A DNA stretch of 64,000 nt, taken from the NCBI RefSeq assembly GCF_014596915.1, contig NZ_JACVWU010000004.1, forward strand, positions 1 to 64,000, written 5' to 3'. Within the stretch, counting starts at the first letter, position 1; each line of letters opens with the position of its first letter. Shown here piece after piece: positions 7,483 through 16,198 of the stretch. A model generated the notes under the pieces. The model ran no database searches. It had not been told where the DNA came from and saw only the letters and a program-made list of their open reading frames with translations. Source of the stretch: Streptomyces sp. TRM68416. Lineage in GTDB: Bacteria; Actinomycetota; Actinomycetes; Streptomycetales; Streptomycetaceae. The translations under genes were made by a program, and so were the position numbers.

Positions 7483-9617
7483 CCACCACCGTCAGTACGG
7501 CCGTACAGGCGCCGCCGGCTCCCGCGGCGTCCGAGCCGGGGCAGCCGTTCGCGCGCAGACTGTGGCGCGGCCGCCCCGAGGACCCGCGCTGGGCACGCCC
7601 GGCCCTCCTCGGCCTGCTGCTCGCCACCGCGGTGCTCTACCTCTACAACCTGAGCGCCTCCGGCTACGCCAACTCCTTCTACTCCGCGGCCGTGCAGGCG
7701 GGCAGCCAGTCCTGGAAGGCGTTCTTCTTCGGCTCGCTGGACGCGGGCAACGCCATCACCGTCGACAAGCCGCCCGCCGCGCTGTGGCCGATGGCCCTGT
7801 CCGTCAGGATCTTCGGGCTCAGCTCGTGGGCGATCCTCGTCCCCGAGGTGCTGATGGGTGTCGGCACGGTCGCCGTCGTCCACGCGGCCGTCCGCCGCCG
7901 GTTCAGTCCGGCCGCCGGGCTGATCGCGGGGGCCATACTCGCCCTCACCCCGGTCGCGGCGCTGATGTTCCGGTTCAACAACCCGGACGCGATGCTGGCC
8001 CTGCTCATGGCGCTGGCCTGCTACTTCGTCATCCGCGGCCTGGAGGACGGCCGGACCGGGTGGCTGCTGTGGGCCGGTGCGGCCATCGGCTTCGCCTTCC
8101 TCGCCAAGACCCTCCAGGCCTTCCTGATCCTGCCCGCCCTCGCCCTCGTCTACGGCGTCTGCGCCCCGGTGACGGTGAAGAAGCGCATCGGCCAACTGGC
8201 CGCCGGACTCGGCGCGATCGTCGTCTCCGGCGGCTGGTGGGTCGCGATCGTCGAGCTGTGGCCGGCGTCCTCCCGCCCGTACATCGGCGGCTCGCAGAAC
8301 AACTCCTTCCTGGAGCTGACCTTCGGCTACAACGGCCTGGGCCGGCTGAACGGCAACGAGACCGGCAGCGTCGGCGGCCGTGGCGGCAACGGCGGCGGCA
8401 ACTGGGGCGAGACCGGCTGGGACCGGCTGTTCGGCGCCGGCATCGGCGGCCAGGTCTCCTGGCTGATCCCGGCCGCGCTGATCCTGCTGGTCGCGGGCCT
8501 GGTGGCCACGCGCAAGGCGAAGCGGACCTCGGTGACCCGCGGCTCGTTCCTCGTCTGGGGCGGCGCGCTGCTGATCACCATGGTGGTCTTCAGCTACATG
8601 CAGGGCATCTTCCACGAGTACTACACCGTCGCCCTCGCCCCCTACGTCGCCCCGCTGATCGGCATGGGCTCGGCGCTGCTGTGGGAGAAGCGCGACAAGG
8701 CGTGGGCGTCGCTGACCCTGGCGGCGGCGATGACGGCGACGGCGGCATGGGGGTACGTCCTTCTCAACCGCTCCTCCGACTATCTGCCCTGGCTGAAGTG
8801 GCTGGTGCTGGTGGGCGGCCTGGGCGCCGCGCTCGGCCTGGTCTTCGCCGGGCGGCTCGGTCGTCAACTGGCGCGCGGAATCGTCGGGTTGGGTCTCGTG
8901 GCCGCGTTGGCCGGGCCGACCGCGTACACCCTCACCACGGTGAACGAGGGCCACACCGGCTCGATCGTGACGGCGGGACCGTCGGTGGCGGGCGGCCGGG
9001 GCGGTGGCCCGGGCGGTGGCGGCGGCTTCCCGGGGGGCGGGGGCGGCATGCCCGGCCAGCAGGGGCAGCAGGGGCAGCAGGGCGGCGGCATGGGCCAGCC
9101 TCCGACCGGCGGAAACGGCGGAAACGGCGGCAACGACGGCTTCGGCGGCGGCGTGCCAGGCCGACAGGGCCAACAGAACGGCAACGGCGGCACCCAGGCC
9201 CGCCCGGACGGCGGCATGGACGGCGGCATGGGCGGCGGCATGGGCGGCCTGCTCAACGGCGCCGCGGTCTCCGACGAGGCCAAGGAGCTGCTGGAGACGG
9301 ACGCCGGGGACTACACCTGGGTCGCCGCGGCCATCGGCGCCCAGAACGCCGCGAGCTACCAGCTCTCCACCGGCGAACCGGTCATGGCGATCGGCGGCTT
9401 CAACGGCACCGACCCGTCCCCGACCCTGGCCCAGTTCAAGGAGTACGTGGCGGAAGGCAGGATCCACTACTTCATCGCGTCCGGCACGGGCGGCCGCACG
9501 GGCGGCAGCGGCAGCGGTACGTCCGCGCAGATCACGGCGTGGGTCGAGGCCAACTTCCAGGAGGTGACGGTCGGTTCGTCCACCTTCTACGACCTGACGC
9601 AGGAGGCGAGCGGCTGA
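7479..9617 (+). CDS. GT39/ArnT-like membrane glycosyltransferase
   Basis: A 712-residue polytopic protein of the GT-C superfamily. The first extracytoplasmic loop carries GNAITVDKPPAALW, matching the acidic/DKPP signature of ArnT/PMT-like enzymes that use polyprenyl-phosphate sugars. About twelve hydrophobic segments span residues 35-485. A Gly/Gln-rich low-complexity stretch (about 500-590, including GQQGQQGQQGG and MDGGMGGGMGG) then leads into a soluble C-terminal domain (YTWVAAAIGAQNAASYQLSTG). Coupled (ATGA) to the GT2-GtrA gene, which probably makes its donor. Acceptor unknown. Confidence 0.9.
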   Translation: MTTTVSTAVQAPPAPAASEPGQPFARRLWRGRPEDPRWARPALLGLLLATAVLYLYNLSASGYANSFYSAAVQAGSQSWKAFFFGSLDAGNAITVDKPPAALWPMALSVRIFGLSSWAILVPEVLMGVGTVAVVHAAVRRRFSPAAGLIAGAILALTPVAALMFRFNNPDAMLALLMALACYFVIRGLEDGRTGWLLWAGAAIGFAFLAKTLQAFLILPALALVYGVCAPVTVKKRIGQLAAGLGAIVVSGGWWVAIVELWPASSRPYIGGSQNNSFLELTFGYNGLGRLNGNETGSVGGRGGNGGGNWGETGWDRLFGAGIGGQVSWLIPAALILLVAGLVATRKAKRTSVTRGSFLVWGGALLITMVVFSYMQGIFHEYYTVALAPYVAPLIGMGSALLWEKRDKAWASLTLAAAMTATAAWGYVLLNRSSDYLPWLKWLVLVGGLGAALGLVFAGRLGRQLARGIVGLGLVAALAGPTAYTLTTVNEGHTGSIVTAGPSVAGGRGGGPGGGGGFPGGGGGMPGQQGQQGQQGGGMGQPPTGGNGGNGGNDGFGGGVPGRQGQQNGNGGTQARPDGGMDGGMGGGMGGLLNGAAVSDEAKELLETDAGDYTWVAAAIGAQNAASYQLSTGEPVMAIGGFNGTDPSPTLAQFKEYVAEGRIHYFIASGTGGRTGGSGSGTSAQITAWVEANFQEVTVGSSTFYDLTQEASG

Positions 9618-9634
9618 CGGACGCGGAAATCGCT

Positions 9635-9666
9635 GTACGCCGTATAGGGGCCGCTATACGGTGTAC
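9635..9666. promoter_or_regulatory. 32-bp palindromic operator before the MFS gene
   Basis: Two nested perfect inverted repeats: GTAC-n-CCGTATAG at 9635-9647 and CTATACGG-n-GTAC at 9654-9666, with a 6-base centre. It overlaps -10-like TATA sequences and ends three bases before the likely ATG at 9670, so repressor binding would block transcription. The size and symmetry suit a TetR-family repressor; the candidate in the window is at 16711. Confidence 0.7.
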
Positions 9667-9669
9667 GGC

Positions 9670-11154
9670 ATGTCCGCTCCCGCGCCCGTCACCGTCTCCC
9701 AGGGGCACCCCCAGCGCTGGCTGATCCTCGGTGTCATCTGCCTGGCCCAGCTCACCGTCGTCCTCGACAACACCGTGCTGAACGTGGCGATCCCCTCCCT
9801 CACCCGGGAGTTGGGCGCGGCCACCGCGGACATCCAGTGGATGATCAACGCGTACTCGCTGGTGCAGTCCGGACTGCTGCTCACCGCGGGCAGCGCCGCC
9901 GACCGCTACGGCCGCAAGAAGATGCTCATCGCGGGCCTTGCCCTGTTCGGCGCCGGCTCGCTGGCGGCCGGACTCGCCGACAGCACCGGCCAGTTGATCG
10001 CCGCGCGGGCCGGGATGGGGGTCGGCGGCGCGCTGCTGCTGACCACCACGCTCGCGGTCGTGATGCAGATCTTCGCGCCCGAGGAGCACGCCCGGGCGAT
10101 CGGCATCTGGGCCGCGGTCAACGCCCTCGGCTTCGCGTGCGGCCCGCTGCTCGGCGGCTTCATGCTGGACCACTTCTGGTGGGGCGCGATCTTCCTGATC
10201 AACCTGCCGGTCGTGGCGCTGGGCCTGGTCGCGGCCGTCACCCTGGTCCCCGAGTCCAAGAACCCCCGGGGCGACCGGCCCGACCTGCTCGGCGCCCTGC
10301 TGTCGACGATCGGCATGGCCTCCTTGGTCTTCGCGATCATCTCCGGTCCCGAGCACGGCTGGACCTCGTCCCGGGTGCTGACGTCGGCGGCCGTCGCGGT
10401 CGCGGTGCTGGCCGGGTTCGCACACTGGGAGAGCCGGATTCCGTACCCCATGCTCGACCTGCACTTCTTCAGGAACCAGCGGTTCACCGGCGCCATCGCG
10501 GGCGCGGTCCTGATCACCTTCGGCATGGGCGGCTCGCTCTTCCTGCTCACCCAGCACATGCAGTTCGTCCTCGGGTACTCCCCCCTGGAGGCGGGCCTGC
10601 GCACGGCGCCGCTCGCGCTCGCGATCGTGGCGCTGAACTTCTCCGGCGTGGCCGCGAAGTGGGCGGCGCGGCTCGGGACCCCGGCGGCCATCGGCGTGGG
10701 CATGACCCTGATGTCCGGCGGCCTGGCGTCGATCGCGCTGCTCGCGTCCGGCGGTTACGCCGGGACGCTGCTCGGGCTGCTGCTCATCGGCGCGGGCGCG
10801 GCGGTCGCCAACCCGGCGATGGCACACGCGATCATGAGCTCGATTCCGCCGGAGAAGGCCGGGATCGGGGCGGGCATCAACGGGACCGTGGCGGAGTTCG
10901 GGCAGGGGCTGGGGGTGGCCGTGCTCGGGGCGGTGCTCAACTCCCGGTTCGCGGCGCTGATTCCGGTGGCGGCGAGCAGTCTGCCCGCGGCGCTTGAGAA
11001 GGCGGGGTCGGCGGAGGAGCAGGGGAAGATCACGGACGCGTTCGCCTCCGGCCTGGAGAGCAGCCAGTTGGTGGGGGCGTTGGCCGTGCTGCTGGGGGGT
11101 GTGGTCGCGGCGGCGTTGTTGCGCCGGGCCGAGCGGCAGACTCAGGGGCGGTGA
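9670..11154 (+). CDS. MFS efflux transporter, DHA2 family
   Basis: A 494-residue, 14-helix drug:proton antiporter. Signature pieces are LTVVLDNTVLNVAIPSL (helix 1, motif D1 type), GSAADRYGRKKML (motif A), and GPLLGGFMLDHFWWGAIFLINLP (motif C region; given in part). The ATG at 9670 is preferred over the GTG at 9661 because the latter lies inside the operator. There is no good ribosome site, so the message may be leaderless. Its last 13 bases overlap the end of the convergent JmjC gene. Substrate unknown. Confidence 0.9.
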   Translation: MSAPAPVTVSQGHPQRWLILGVICLAQLTVVLDNTVLNVAIPSLTRELGAATADIQWMINAYSLVQSGLLLTAGSAADRYGRKKMLIAGLALFGAGSLAAGLADSTGQLIAARAGMGVGGALLLTTTLAVVMQIFAPEEHARAIGIWAAVNALGFACGPLLGGFMLDHFWWGAIFLINLPVVALGLVAAVTLVPESKNPRGDRPDLLGALLSTIGMASLVFAIISGPEHGWTSSRVLTSAAVAVAVLAGFAHWESRIPYPMLDLHFFRNQRFTGAIAGAVLITFGMGGSLFLLTQHMQFVLGYSPLEAGLRTAPLALAIVALNFSGVAAKWAARLGTPAAIGVGMTLMSGGLASIALLASGGYAGTLLGLLLIGAGAAVANPAMAHAIMSSIPPEKAGIGAGINGTVAEFGQGLGVAVLGAVLNSRFAALIPVAASSLPAALEKAGSAEEQGKITDAFASGLESSQLVGALAVLLGGVVAAALLRRAERQTQGR

Positions 11155-12443
11155 ACGCCCACCCGGCTCAGGGCGCGGAAGCTTTCCAGGACCTCCAGCA
11201 GGTGGCGGGCCTCCGCCACGGCGGCGGGCGGCAGGGCGGCCAGCAGTTCGCCCACCGGCAGCGGAGCCGGCTCGGTACCGGCCAGGCCGTGCAGCAGCGG
11301 TTCCAGATGCCGCGGGCTCAGGGCGGTGCCGGTCACGTGTCCGTTGGCGGCGCAGAGGTGCACGCCACCCGCTGGTGCGTGCAGCACCCGGGCGCGGGCC
11401 CGGACCACCGTGGGGTCGGTGAGCGGTCGCGGTGCCTCGGGCGGCGGGGCGGGGCTCAGGCCGGCCGCGGTCAGGTTGCGGAGCGCGGCGGCGGTGACCC
11501 GCTCCTGGATCCGCTCGGGGTCGCGGTACTCCTGGAAGGCGCGCAGGGTCTGTTCGAGTGCCTCGGGCAGCGTGCCGTCGGCCGACGGCACGGGCACCGA
11601 GAGCGGGGCGGTGGCGGCGGGCAACCGCATCAGGCCGACGTCCGGGGCGGCCGTCGGGTCCGCCGGCAGGCCGAGCAGCAGGTCGTCCACGTCGTAGACG
11701 GCTCGGTGCCCCTCGCGCGGCACACCGATGTTGACGCTGGTGGCGGGTTCGCCGTCCACGCTCTCGCCGACGTGGTAGTAGTCCGACGGCCAGTACAGCA
11801 GGTCACCGGGCTCGGGCTCGGCGGTGAACGAGCTTGCCAGGTACGGCTGGTAGTCGAGCACGGTGGTCACCGGATCGGTCCACGGGCGCTCGGGCCAGAA
11901 CCGCATCCGCTTGCGGCCTTCGAGCGCGAACATGAAGGTCGCGAAGCGGTCCTTGTGGACCCCCACCGGGGTGTGCTCGTAATTGCCGTGGAAGAGCGTG
12001 GTGATGATCCCCGACAGCGGCAGGCCCGTGCGCTCCCAGAGCGGTTCGAAGAAGGCGCGCTGGCGCTCCCACTGTGCGGAGTGGAAGGCATGGAAGGCGT
12101 GCACCGTCAGCGCGTACCGCCGCTCCGCCGAGAAGGCCGCCAACTCATCGTCCAGTCGCAGCCGGTAGCCGCCGAAGGTGCCGTCCTCGGCGCGTGGGAA
12201 CCAGCCCGCCGGTACGGACTGCTGGAAGCGGCCGACGGCGAACCGCGCGTTCGGCGGCATCAGGTGCGGGCTCGGCGGCCGGGTGGCGAGCGTGGCGGCG
12301 GCGAAGACCTCGCCCAGTTCGTAGGGCGCAGGGCGGACGGCCTTGATCAGCACCGGGCGCCGGTCCCAGTAGAGCGCGGCGAACTCGTCCCAGTCGAGCG
12401 GGCCCCGGACGACGGCCGGCTCGCTCGCGTGTGCGGTCGTCAT
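11142..12443 (-). CDS. JmjC/cupin Fe(II)/2-oxoglutarate oxygenase of the RiPP cassette (intact metal site)
   Basis: A 433-residue cupin-like protein resembling the bacterial ribosomal-oxygenase (ROX/YcfD) type of JmjC hydroxylase. The metal triad is visible: GVHKDRFATFMF gives H-x-D, and GDLLYWPSDYYHVGES gives the distal His. GRKRMRFW between them fits the jelly roll strand that often holds the 2-oxoglutarate Lys or Arg. A ~150-residue C-terminal region follows, probably a dimer/winged-helix part. The ATG overlaps the stop of the paralogue upstream (ATGA), so it is the last gene of the operon behind the precursor peptide. Likely role: hydroxylation of a side chain in the precursor; Arg43 is attractive because the family includes Arg hydroxylases. 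Confidence 0.82.
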   Translation of the reverse strand: MTTAHASEPAVVRGPLDWDEFAALYWDRRPVLIKAVRPAPYELGEVFAAATLATRPPSPHLMPPNARFAVGRFQQSVPAGWFPRAEDGTFGGYRLRLDDELAAFSAERRYALTVHAFHAFHSAQWERQRAFFEPLWERTGLPLSGIITTLFHGNYEHTPVGVHKDRFATFMFALEGRKRMRFWPERPWTDPVTTVLDYQPYLASSFTAEPEPGDLLYWPSDYYHVGESVDGEPATSVNIGVPREGHRAVYDVDDLLLGLPADPTAAPDVGLMRLPAATAPLSVPVPSADGTLPEALEQTLRAFQEYRDPERIQERVTAAALRNLTAAGLSPAPPPEAPRPLTDPTVVRARARVLHAPAGGVHLCAANGHVTGTALSPRHLEPLLHGLAGTEPAPLPVGELLAALPPAAVAEARHLLEVLESFRALSRVGVHRP

Positions 12444-13645
12444 CTGTCCGCCCTTCCGTCCTCGGCCGTCTCGGCTGCCTCGGCCGGCTCGATCCCGCGC
12501 AGCCGGTAGAGCTTGCGCAGCAACGCGGTTACGGCGGCGTTCTGCGCGTCCACGCCCACCGCGCCGCAGAGCTCGTCAACCGTCAGTTCTCTGCCCAGCG
12601 GCAACTGTTGGGCTATCAGCTCTCCAGCCGCCCCGCCGACCGGGAAGGCGTGCCCGTTGACGGCCCAGATCCGCCGGCCGAGCCCGTCCGGCTGCCGCAG
12701 GATCTCCCGCACCACCCGCAGCCGCTGCCCGGGGGCGAGGGTCACGTCCTCGCGCGGGTCGGGAGCGGGCTCCAATCCGGCAGAGGAGCACCAGGCCGCC
12801 CACCGGGTGCGCAGCGCGGCGGGCAGCTCCGGGCCTCCGGCCGCGGCGCGGGCCGCCTCGCCGATGGCGAGCGTCGGAGCGGGCGGCTCGCCGTCGGGCG
12901 GCGGATAGGGCAGACAGGGCACCGTGCCGTCGTACGCCAACCGCTTCCCCACCTCCTCCGCCAGGAGGTTCTTGACGGCTTCGGCCGCCAGGCGCTGGGC
13001 GCGCGGAACGGAGATCCGCAGCGTCAGGCAGCCGTCCAGGTGGCGCTCGCGCCAGCGGGATCCCTCGGGCCAGTACAGCAGCTCACCGGCGGTGGCCCGC
13101 AGCACCCGGAGGGGACCGTCCGCCATGTGCAGTTCGGCCTCCAGAGTGCCGCCCAGCACCCAGGTCAGCACCGCGTGTTCGGAAGGGGCGGCCAGGCCTC
13201 GGGCGCAGGTGTACTCGTCGCCCTCGGTCAGCTCGGCCTCGACCGGCAGGCACGGCAGGCCGACCCGGCGCCACAGCCGCTCCAGGCCGTCGCGGACCGA
13301 GGCCCACAACGAGTAGTCGATGTGCAGGGGTTGCTGGACGCGCAGAAGGAATCCGGTGTCCGGACCGCTGCCGGCCGGCTCGCGGCGCAGCCGGGCCCGG
13401 TAGGCGGCCGGGGTCGGGTCCCCGGTGTCGGGCAGCAGCCGGCCCGGCGCGCCGAGCCAGCCGAGCACGGTGTGGAAGCGGACCTGCGGGAAGGTCCGGA
13501 AGACCGTGCCGGCCCGGAACGAGGCGCAGGCGGCGACGACCGTCCGGTGCAGGTGCGCGGGGTCCGTCGGCGCCGCGGCCGTGAGCAGCGCGGGCTCCTT
13601 GCCCCAGGCCGGGGCGAGGAGTTCGGTCCAGTCGGTCGCGATCAC
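12440..13645 (-). CDS. degenerate JmjC/cupin paralogue of the RiPP cassette
   Basis: A 401-residue protein starting at a GTG (13645) that overlaps the stop of the dehydratase gene (GTGA). It aligns by eye along its length with the next gene: LERLWRRVGLPC with FEPLWERTGLPL, and GELLYWPEGSRW with GDLLYWPSDYYH. At the position of the partner's HKD motif it has a GLAAPSEHAV stretch, and the distal His is Trp, so the Fe site seems lost. A separate HID occurs earlier (PLHIDYS) at a non-equivalent place. The C-terminal third resembles a winged helix (LTVDELCGAVGVDAQNAAV). It may be a scaffold, peptide-binding partner or pseudo-enzyme in a heterodimer. Confidence 0.75.
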   Translation of the reverse strand: MIATDWTELLAPAWGKEPALLTAAAPTDPAHLHRTVVAACASFRAGTVFRTFPQVRFHTVLGWLGAPGRLLPDTGDPTPAAYRARLRREPAGSGPDTGFLLRVQQPLHIDYSLWASVRDGLERLWRRVGLPCLPVEAELTEGDEYTCARGLAAPSEHAVLTWVLGGTLEAELHMADGPLRVLRATAGELLYWPEGSRWRERHLDGCLTLRISVPRAQRLAAEAVKNLLAEEVGKRLAYDGTVPCLPYPPPDGEPPAPTLAIGEAARAAAGGPELPAALRTRWAAWCSSAGLEPAPDPREDVTLAPGQRLRVVREILRQPDGLGRRIWAVNGHAFPVGGAAGELIAQQLPLGRELTVDELCGAVGVDAQNAAVTALLRKLYRLRGIEPAEAAETAEDGRADR

Positions 13646-16095
13646 GCCCGTACCCCTTCGTTCTCGGCTGCCGGTTCGGGTGCCGGGTACTTCTCCGCGA
13701 GCAGGGCCGCGTAGGCGGCCAGCGGCTGCAGTCCGGCGGCGGCGCGCCGCTCGTCCACCCGGTCCTCGTCCTCGATCGGGCAGGGCCGCAGCTCGCCGGT
13801 CGCGGCCCGCTCGAACTTCGTGCCGTACAGCTGCGGCCGGCCCTCGGCCCGGCGCAGCGCGTCGGTGAGGTAGGCCGCGTCGCGCGGGAGCATGTCGCCC
13901 GCTTCGGCCGCGGCCTCGATCAGGGTCAGGCACGCACGCCGGAAGTCGAGGTCACCCTGGTGGTGTTGGAGCAGCGCGGCGGCGACCGTGGCGGCCTCCG
14001 GCCCGACCAGGCCGTGGCCGGGCCAGCCGTGCTCGGCGACCACTCCGCGCAGCCAGGCGATCCCCGCGCCGGTCAGCCGCTCCAGCCGCGCCTCCAGCTC
14101 GGTGTCGGTGAAGCCCCCGGCCGCCCAGGGGCCGCGCAGCGCGGAGTCGAGTCGGCCGAAGCGCAGCAGCCGCTCGCGGATCTCGGCACCCGTCCGGGCC
14201 GCCGGCCCGCCCTTCGGAGCCGTACCGGACTCCCTTTCCTGCCCTGCCGGTTCGACCGGTCCGGCGGCCTCGGTCAGCGGGTCGATGCGCAGCCGCAGCT
14301 TCGCCTCGTCCCAGGAGTAGGTGACGCGGCGGCCCGCTTGTGGCCAGTCGAAGGAGACCTCGCCCTCGCGCGGCCCGCGTCGTGTGAGCCGCACCCCGTT
14401 CCCGGGATCGTGCAGCTCGCCCGGCCCCGTCGAGGTGTCGTGCGCGTACTCGACCGCGTCGCGCAGCGCGATGCCGAGTCCGGCGAGGTCGAGCTTGCCG
14501 CCCTCGCGTACGGCGGCGACCGGCGGGCGGGGCCGGCCCTCGCCCCACTCGGGTGCCTCGGCCGGGTCTGCGCGCAGTTCGCGGCCGGGCGGCATCCGCA
14601 TCGCCAGCAGCGGGCCGCCGTCGGCCGCCCGGAAGAAGTACGGTACGTCGCCCCGGGCGAGCTGCGCCGACTCGCTCCCGGTGAACGGGGTGTCGCCCCC
14701 GTCCGGATACTCTGCCGTCGGCCGGGCGATCACCCGCACCACGTGCCCGGCCGCCCGCTCCCCGATGAACTCGGCGATCCGGGCCCGGTTGCGGCACATC
14801 AGCACCCAGGCGTCGAACATGCCGCGCAGCAGCGACGGCAGGTACGGGCCGTAGCCCACCCGGCCCTCGGTGTCGCCGACCACCGAGCGGGTCTCGGTCC
14901 TGGTCAGGGACCGGGACCGGCGTTCGAGCCGCAGCGAGCCGTCCGGCTGCGGGCGCCAGCAGGTCGCGGGGCCGTCCAGCTCGCACCAGCGCGGGGTGTT
15001 CTCCAGCCCGGCGTGGTGGTGGGCGGAGACCGCCGGGTCGGCCATCAGCCCGGTCTCGAACAGGCGGTCCAGGGCGCCGAAGTAGGACTCCAGGTCGACC
15101 GGGTACGGGAGCGGCTCACTCTCCTCCGGGCGCTGCCCGATCAGTACATTGCCGCCGATCAGGTCCGTGATCCCGAAGGCGAACGCGGCTGCGGCCAGTG
15201 AACCGGCGCGGTGCCAGTAGCGGCCCGCCGCCTCGGGCTCCAGGACGGCGCCGCGCAGGCTCAGCGGGCCCGCGGCCCGCAGCACGCCCCAGGTCCCAGG
15301 CGGCTCGATCCACTCCTGCCAGGAGTAGCACGGCCGGTCCGGCCCGCTGCCCTGCCGCACGCCCATGGTCGGCAGCATGATCTCCCCGGCCGCCGGGGGC
15401 AGTTGGTTGAGCAGCGCGAACACGGAGCCTTCGGCGGCCAGGAACAGCAGCTCGCCGGTGGCCGGCCGTGGCTTGTACGCGAGTCGGCCGCCGTCGGCGA
15501 ACTCGACCCGCAGTACCCGCTGCCCGCCGTTGTGCGTCTCCGCGCCGTTCGCCCACAGGCCGGTGACCCGGCGGTCGGCTGGCTGGTCGCGGGCCAGCCG
15601 TTCGAGGAACAGGATCAGGAACTCCAGGTACTGCCCGACCCGTTCGGCGGCGAAGGCCGCGGCCCGCTCGGCCGGCCCGGCCACGCAGGCTTCCAGCGTC
15701 TCGGTGATCAGCGGCCCGAACAGGTCGGCATTCTCCGCTCGCAGCAACTCCGGCTCGACCTGCCGGGTCTCGGCCGAGACCCGCGCGGACCAGGCGTCGA
15801 TCCGCCGCAGCACCTCGTGCAGCGGCGCGAACCGGGGATCGGACAGGGCGTGCACCAGCGCCCGCGCGTCGGACGGACCGCCCAGTGGACGCTCGACGGC
15901 GAGCGTGCCCTCCGGCCCCGGCACGACCACGGGCGGAAACGCCCGGCCCGCCCGGCCTTCGGCCAACGCGGTCAGCAACCTCCTGGTCGCCACGGGAACT
16001 TCGGGCGCACGGATGGTGTCGCCGACGTCGCGCAGTTCCATTCGGTCCCCCACCGGGTGGTCACGGTCGTGCTCTGCGTCGATGTGCCCAGCCAC
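13642..16095 (-). CDS. LanM-type dehydratase domain (DUF4135) fused to DUF6624, no cyclase
   Basis: About 817 residues. Residues ~60-610 resemble the kinase-like dehydratase half of class II lanthipeptide synthetases: RVEFADGGRLAYKPRP (catalytic Lys), YSWQEWIEP, TDLIGGNVLI with Asp and Asn, PVDLESYF (second Asp), and the elimination-type motif VVRVIARPTAEY. The His found in CylM's D-x-H motif is Ile here. There is no LanC domain; the C-terminal ~130 residues (GWPGHGLVGPEAA, AYLTDALRRAEGRPQLYGTKF) match DUF6624. Starts possible at TTG 16116, GTG 16095 and an ATG near 16041; 16095 has GGGAAAG upstream. It lies between the precursor gene and two JmjC genes, overlapping the next gene, so it likely phosphorylates and eliminates Ser/Thr in the precursor. 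Confidence 0.8.
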   Translation of the reverse strand: MAGHIDAEHDRDHPVGDRMELRDVGDTIRAPEVPVATRRLLTALAEGRAGRAFPPVVVPGPEGTLAVERPLGGPSDARALVHALSDPRFAPLHEVLRRIDAWSARVSAETRQVEPELLRAENADLFGPLITETLEACVAGPAERAAAFAAERVGQYLEFLILFLERLARDQPADRRVTGLWANGAETHNGGQRVLRVEFADGGRLAYKPRPATGELLFLAAEGSVFALLNQLPPAAGEIMLPTMGVRQGSGPDRPCYSWQEWIEPPGTWGVLRAAGPLSLRGAVLEPEAAGRYWHRAGSLAAAAFAFGITDLIGGNVLIGQRPEESEPLPYPVDLESYFGALDRLFETGLMADPAVSAHHHAGLENTPRWCELDGPATCWRPQPDGSLRLERRSRSLTRTETRSVVGDTEGRVGYGPYLPSLLRGMFDAWVLMCRNRARIAEFIGERAAGHVVRVIARPTAEYPDGGDTPFTGSESAQLARGDVPYFFRAADGGPLLAMRMPPGRELRADPAEAPEWGEGRPRPPVAAVREGGKLDLAGLGIALRDAVEYAHDTSTGPGELHDPGNGVRLTRRGPREGEVSFDWPQAGRRVTYSWDEAKLRLRIDPLTEAAGPVEPAGQERESGTAPKGGPAARTGAEIRERLLRFGRLDSALRGPWAAGGFTDTELEARLERLTGAGIAWLRGVVAEHGWPGHGLVGPEAATVAAALLQHHQGDLDFRRACLTLIEAAAEAGDMLPRDAAYLTDALRRAEGRPQLYGTKFERAATGELRPCPIEDEDRVDERRAAAGLQPLAAYAALLAEKYPAPEPAAENEGVRA

Positions 16096-16120
16096 TGGAA
16101 TTCTTTCCCGCGACAAGAGT

Positions 16121-16148
16121 CGGGTGCCGCCGAGTTCGGCGGCACCCG
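16121..16148 (-). terminator. 13-bp hairpin just before the dehydratase gene
   Basis: Perfect arms of 13 bases (16121-16133 and 16136-16148) with a two-base centre, in the gap between precursor and dehydratase genes. No T-run follows on the minus strand, so it is more likely an RNA stabilising or attenuating element than a full terminator. Confidence 0.6.
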
Positions 16149-16159
16149 ATTCCGTTCAG

Positions 16160-16190
16160 GGGGAAGCTTTACCTCCGCAAAAGCTTCCCC
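16160..16190 (-). terminator. 11-bp hairpin immediately after the precursor gene
   Basis: Arms GGGGAAGCTTT (16160-16170) and AAAGCTTCCCC (16180-16190), loop of nine, starting eight bases after the precursor stop. Such hairpins after lanA genes commonly give excess precursor transcript over the enzymes; that role is inferred. Confidence 0.65.
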
Positions 16191-16198
16191 GTCACCTT

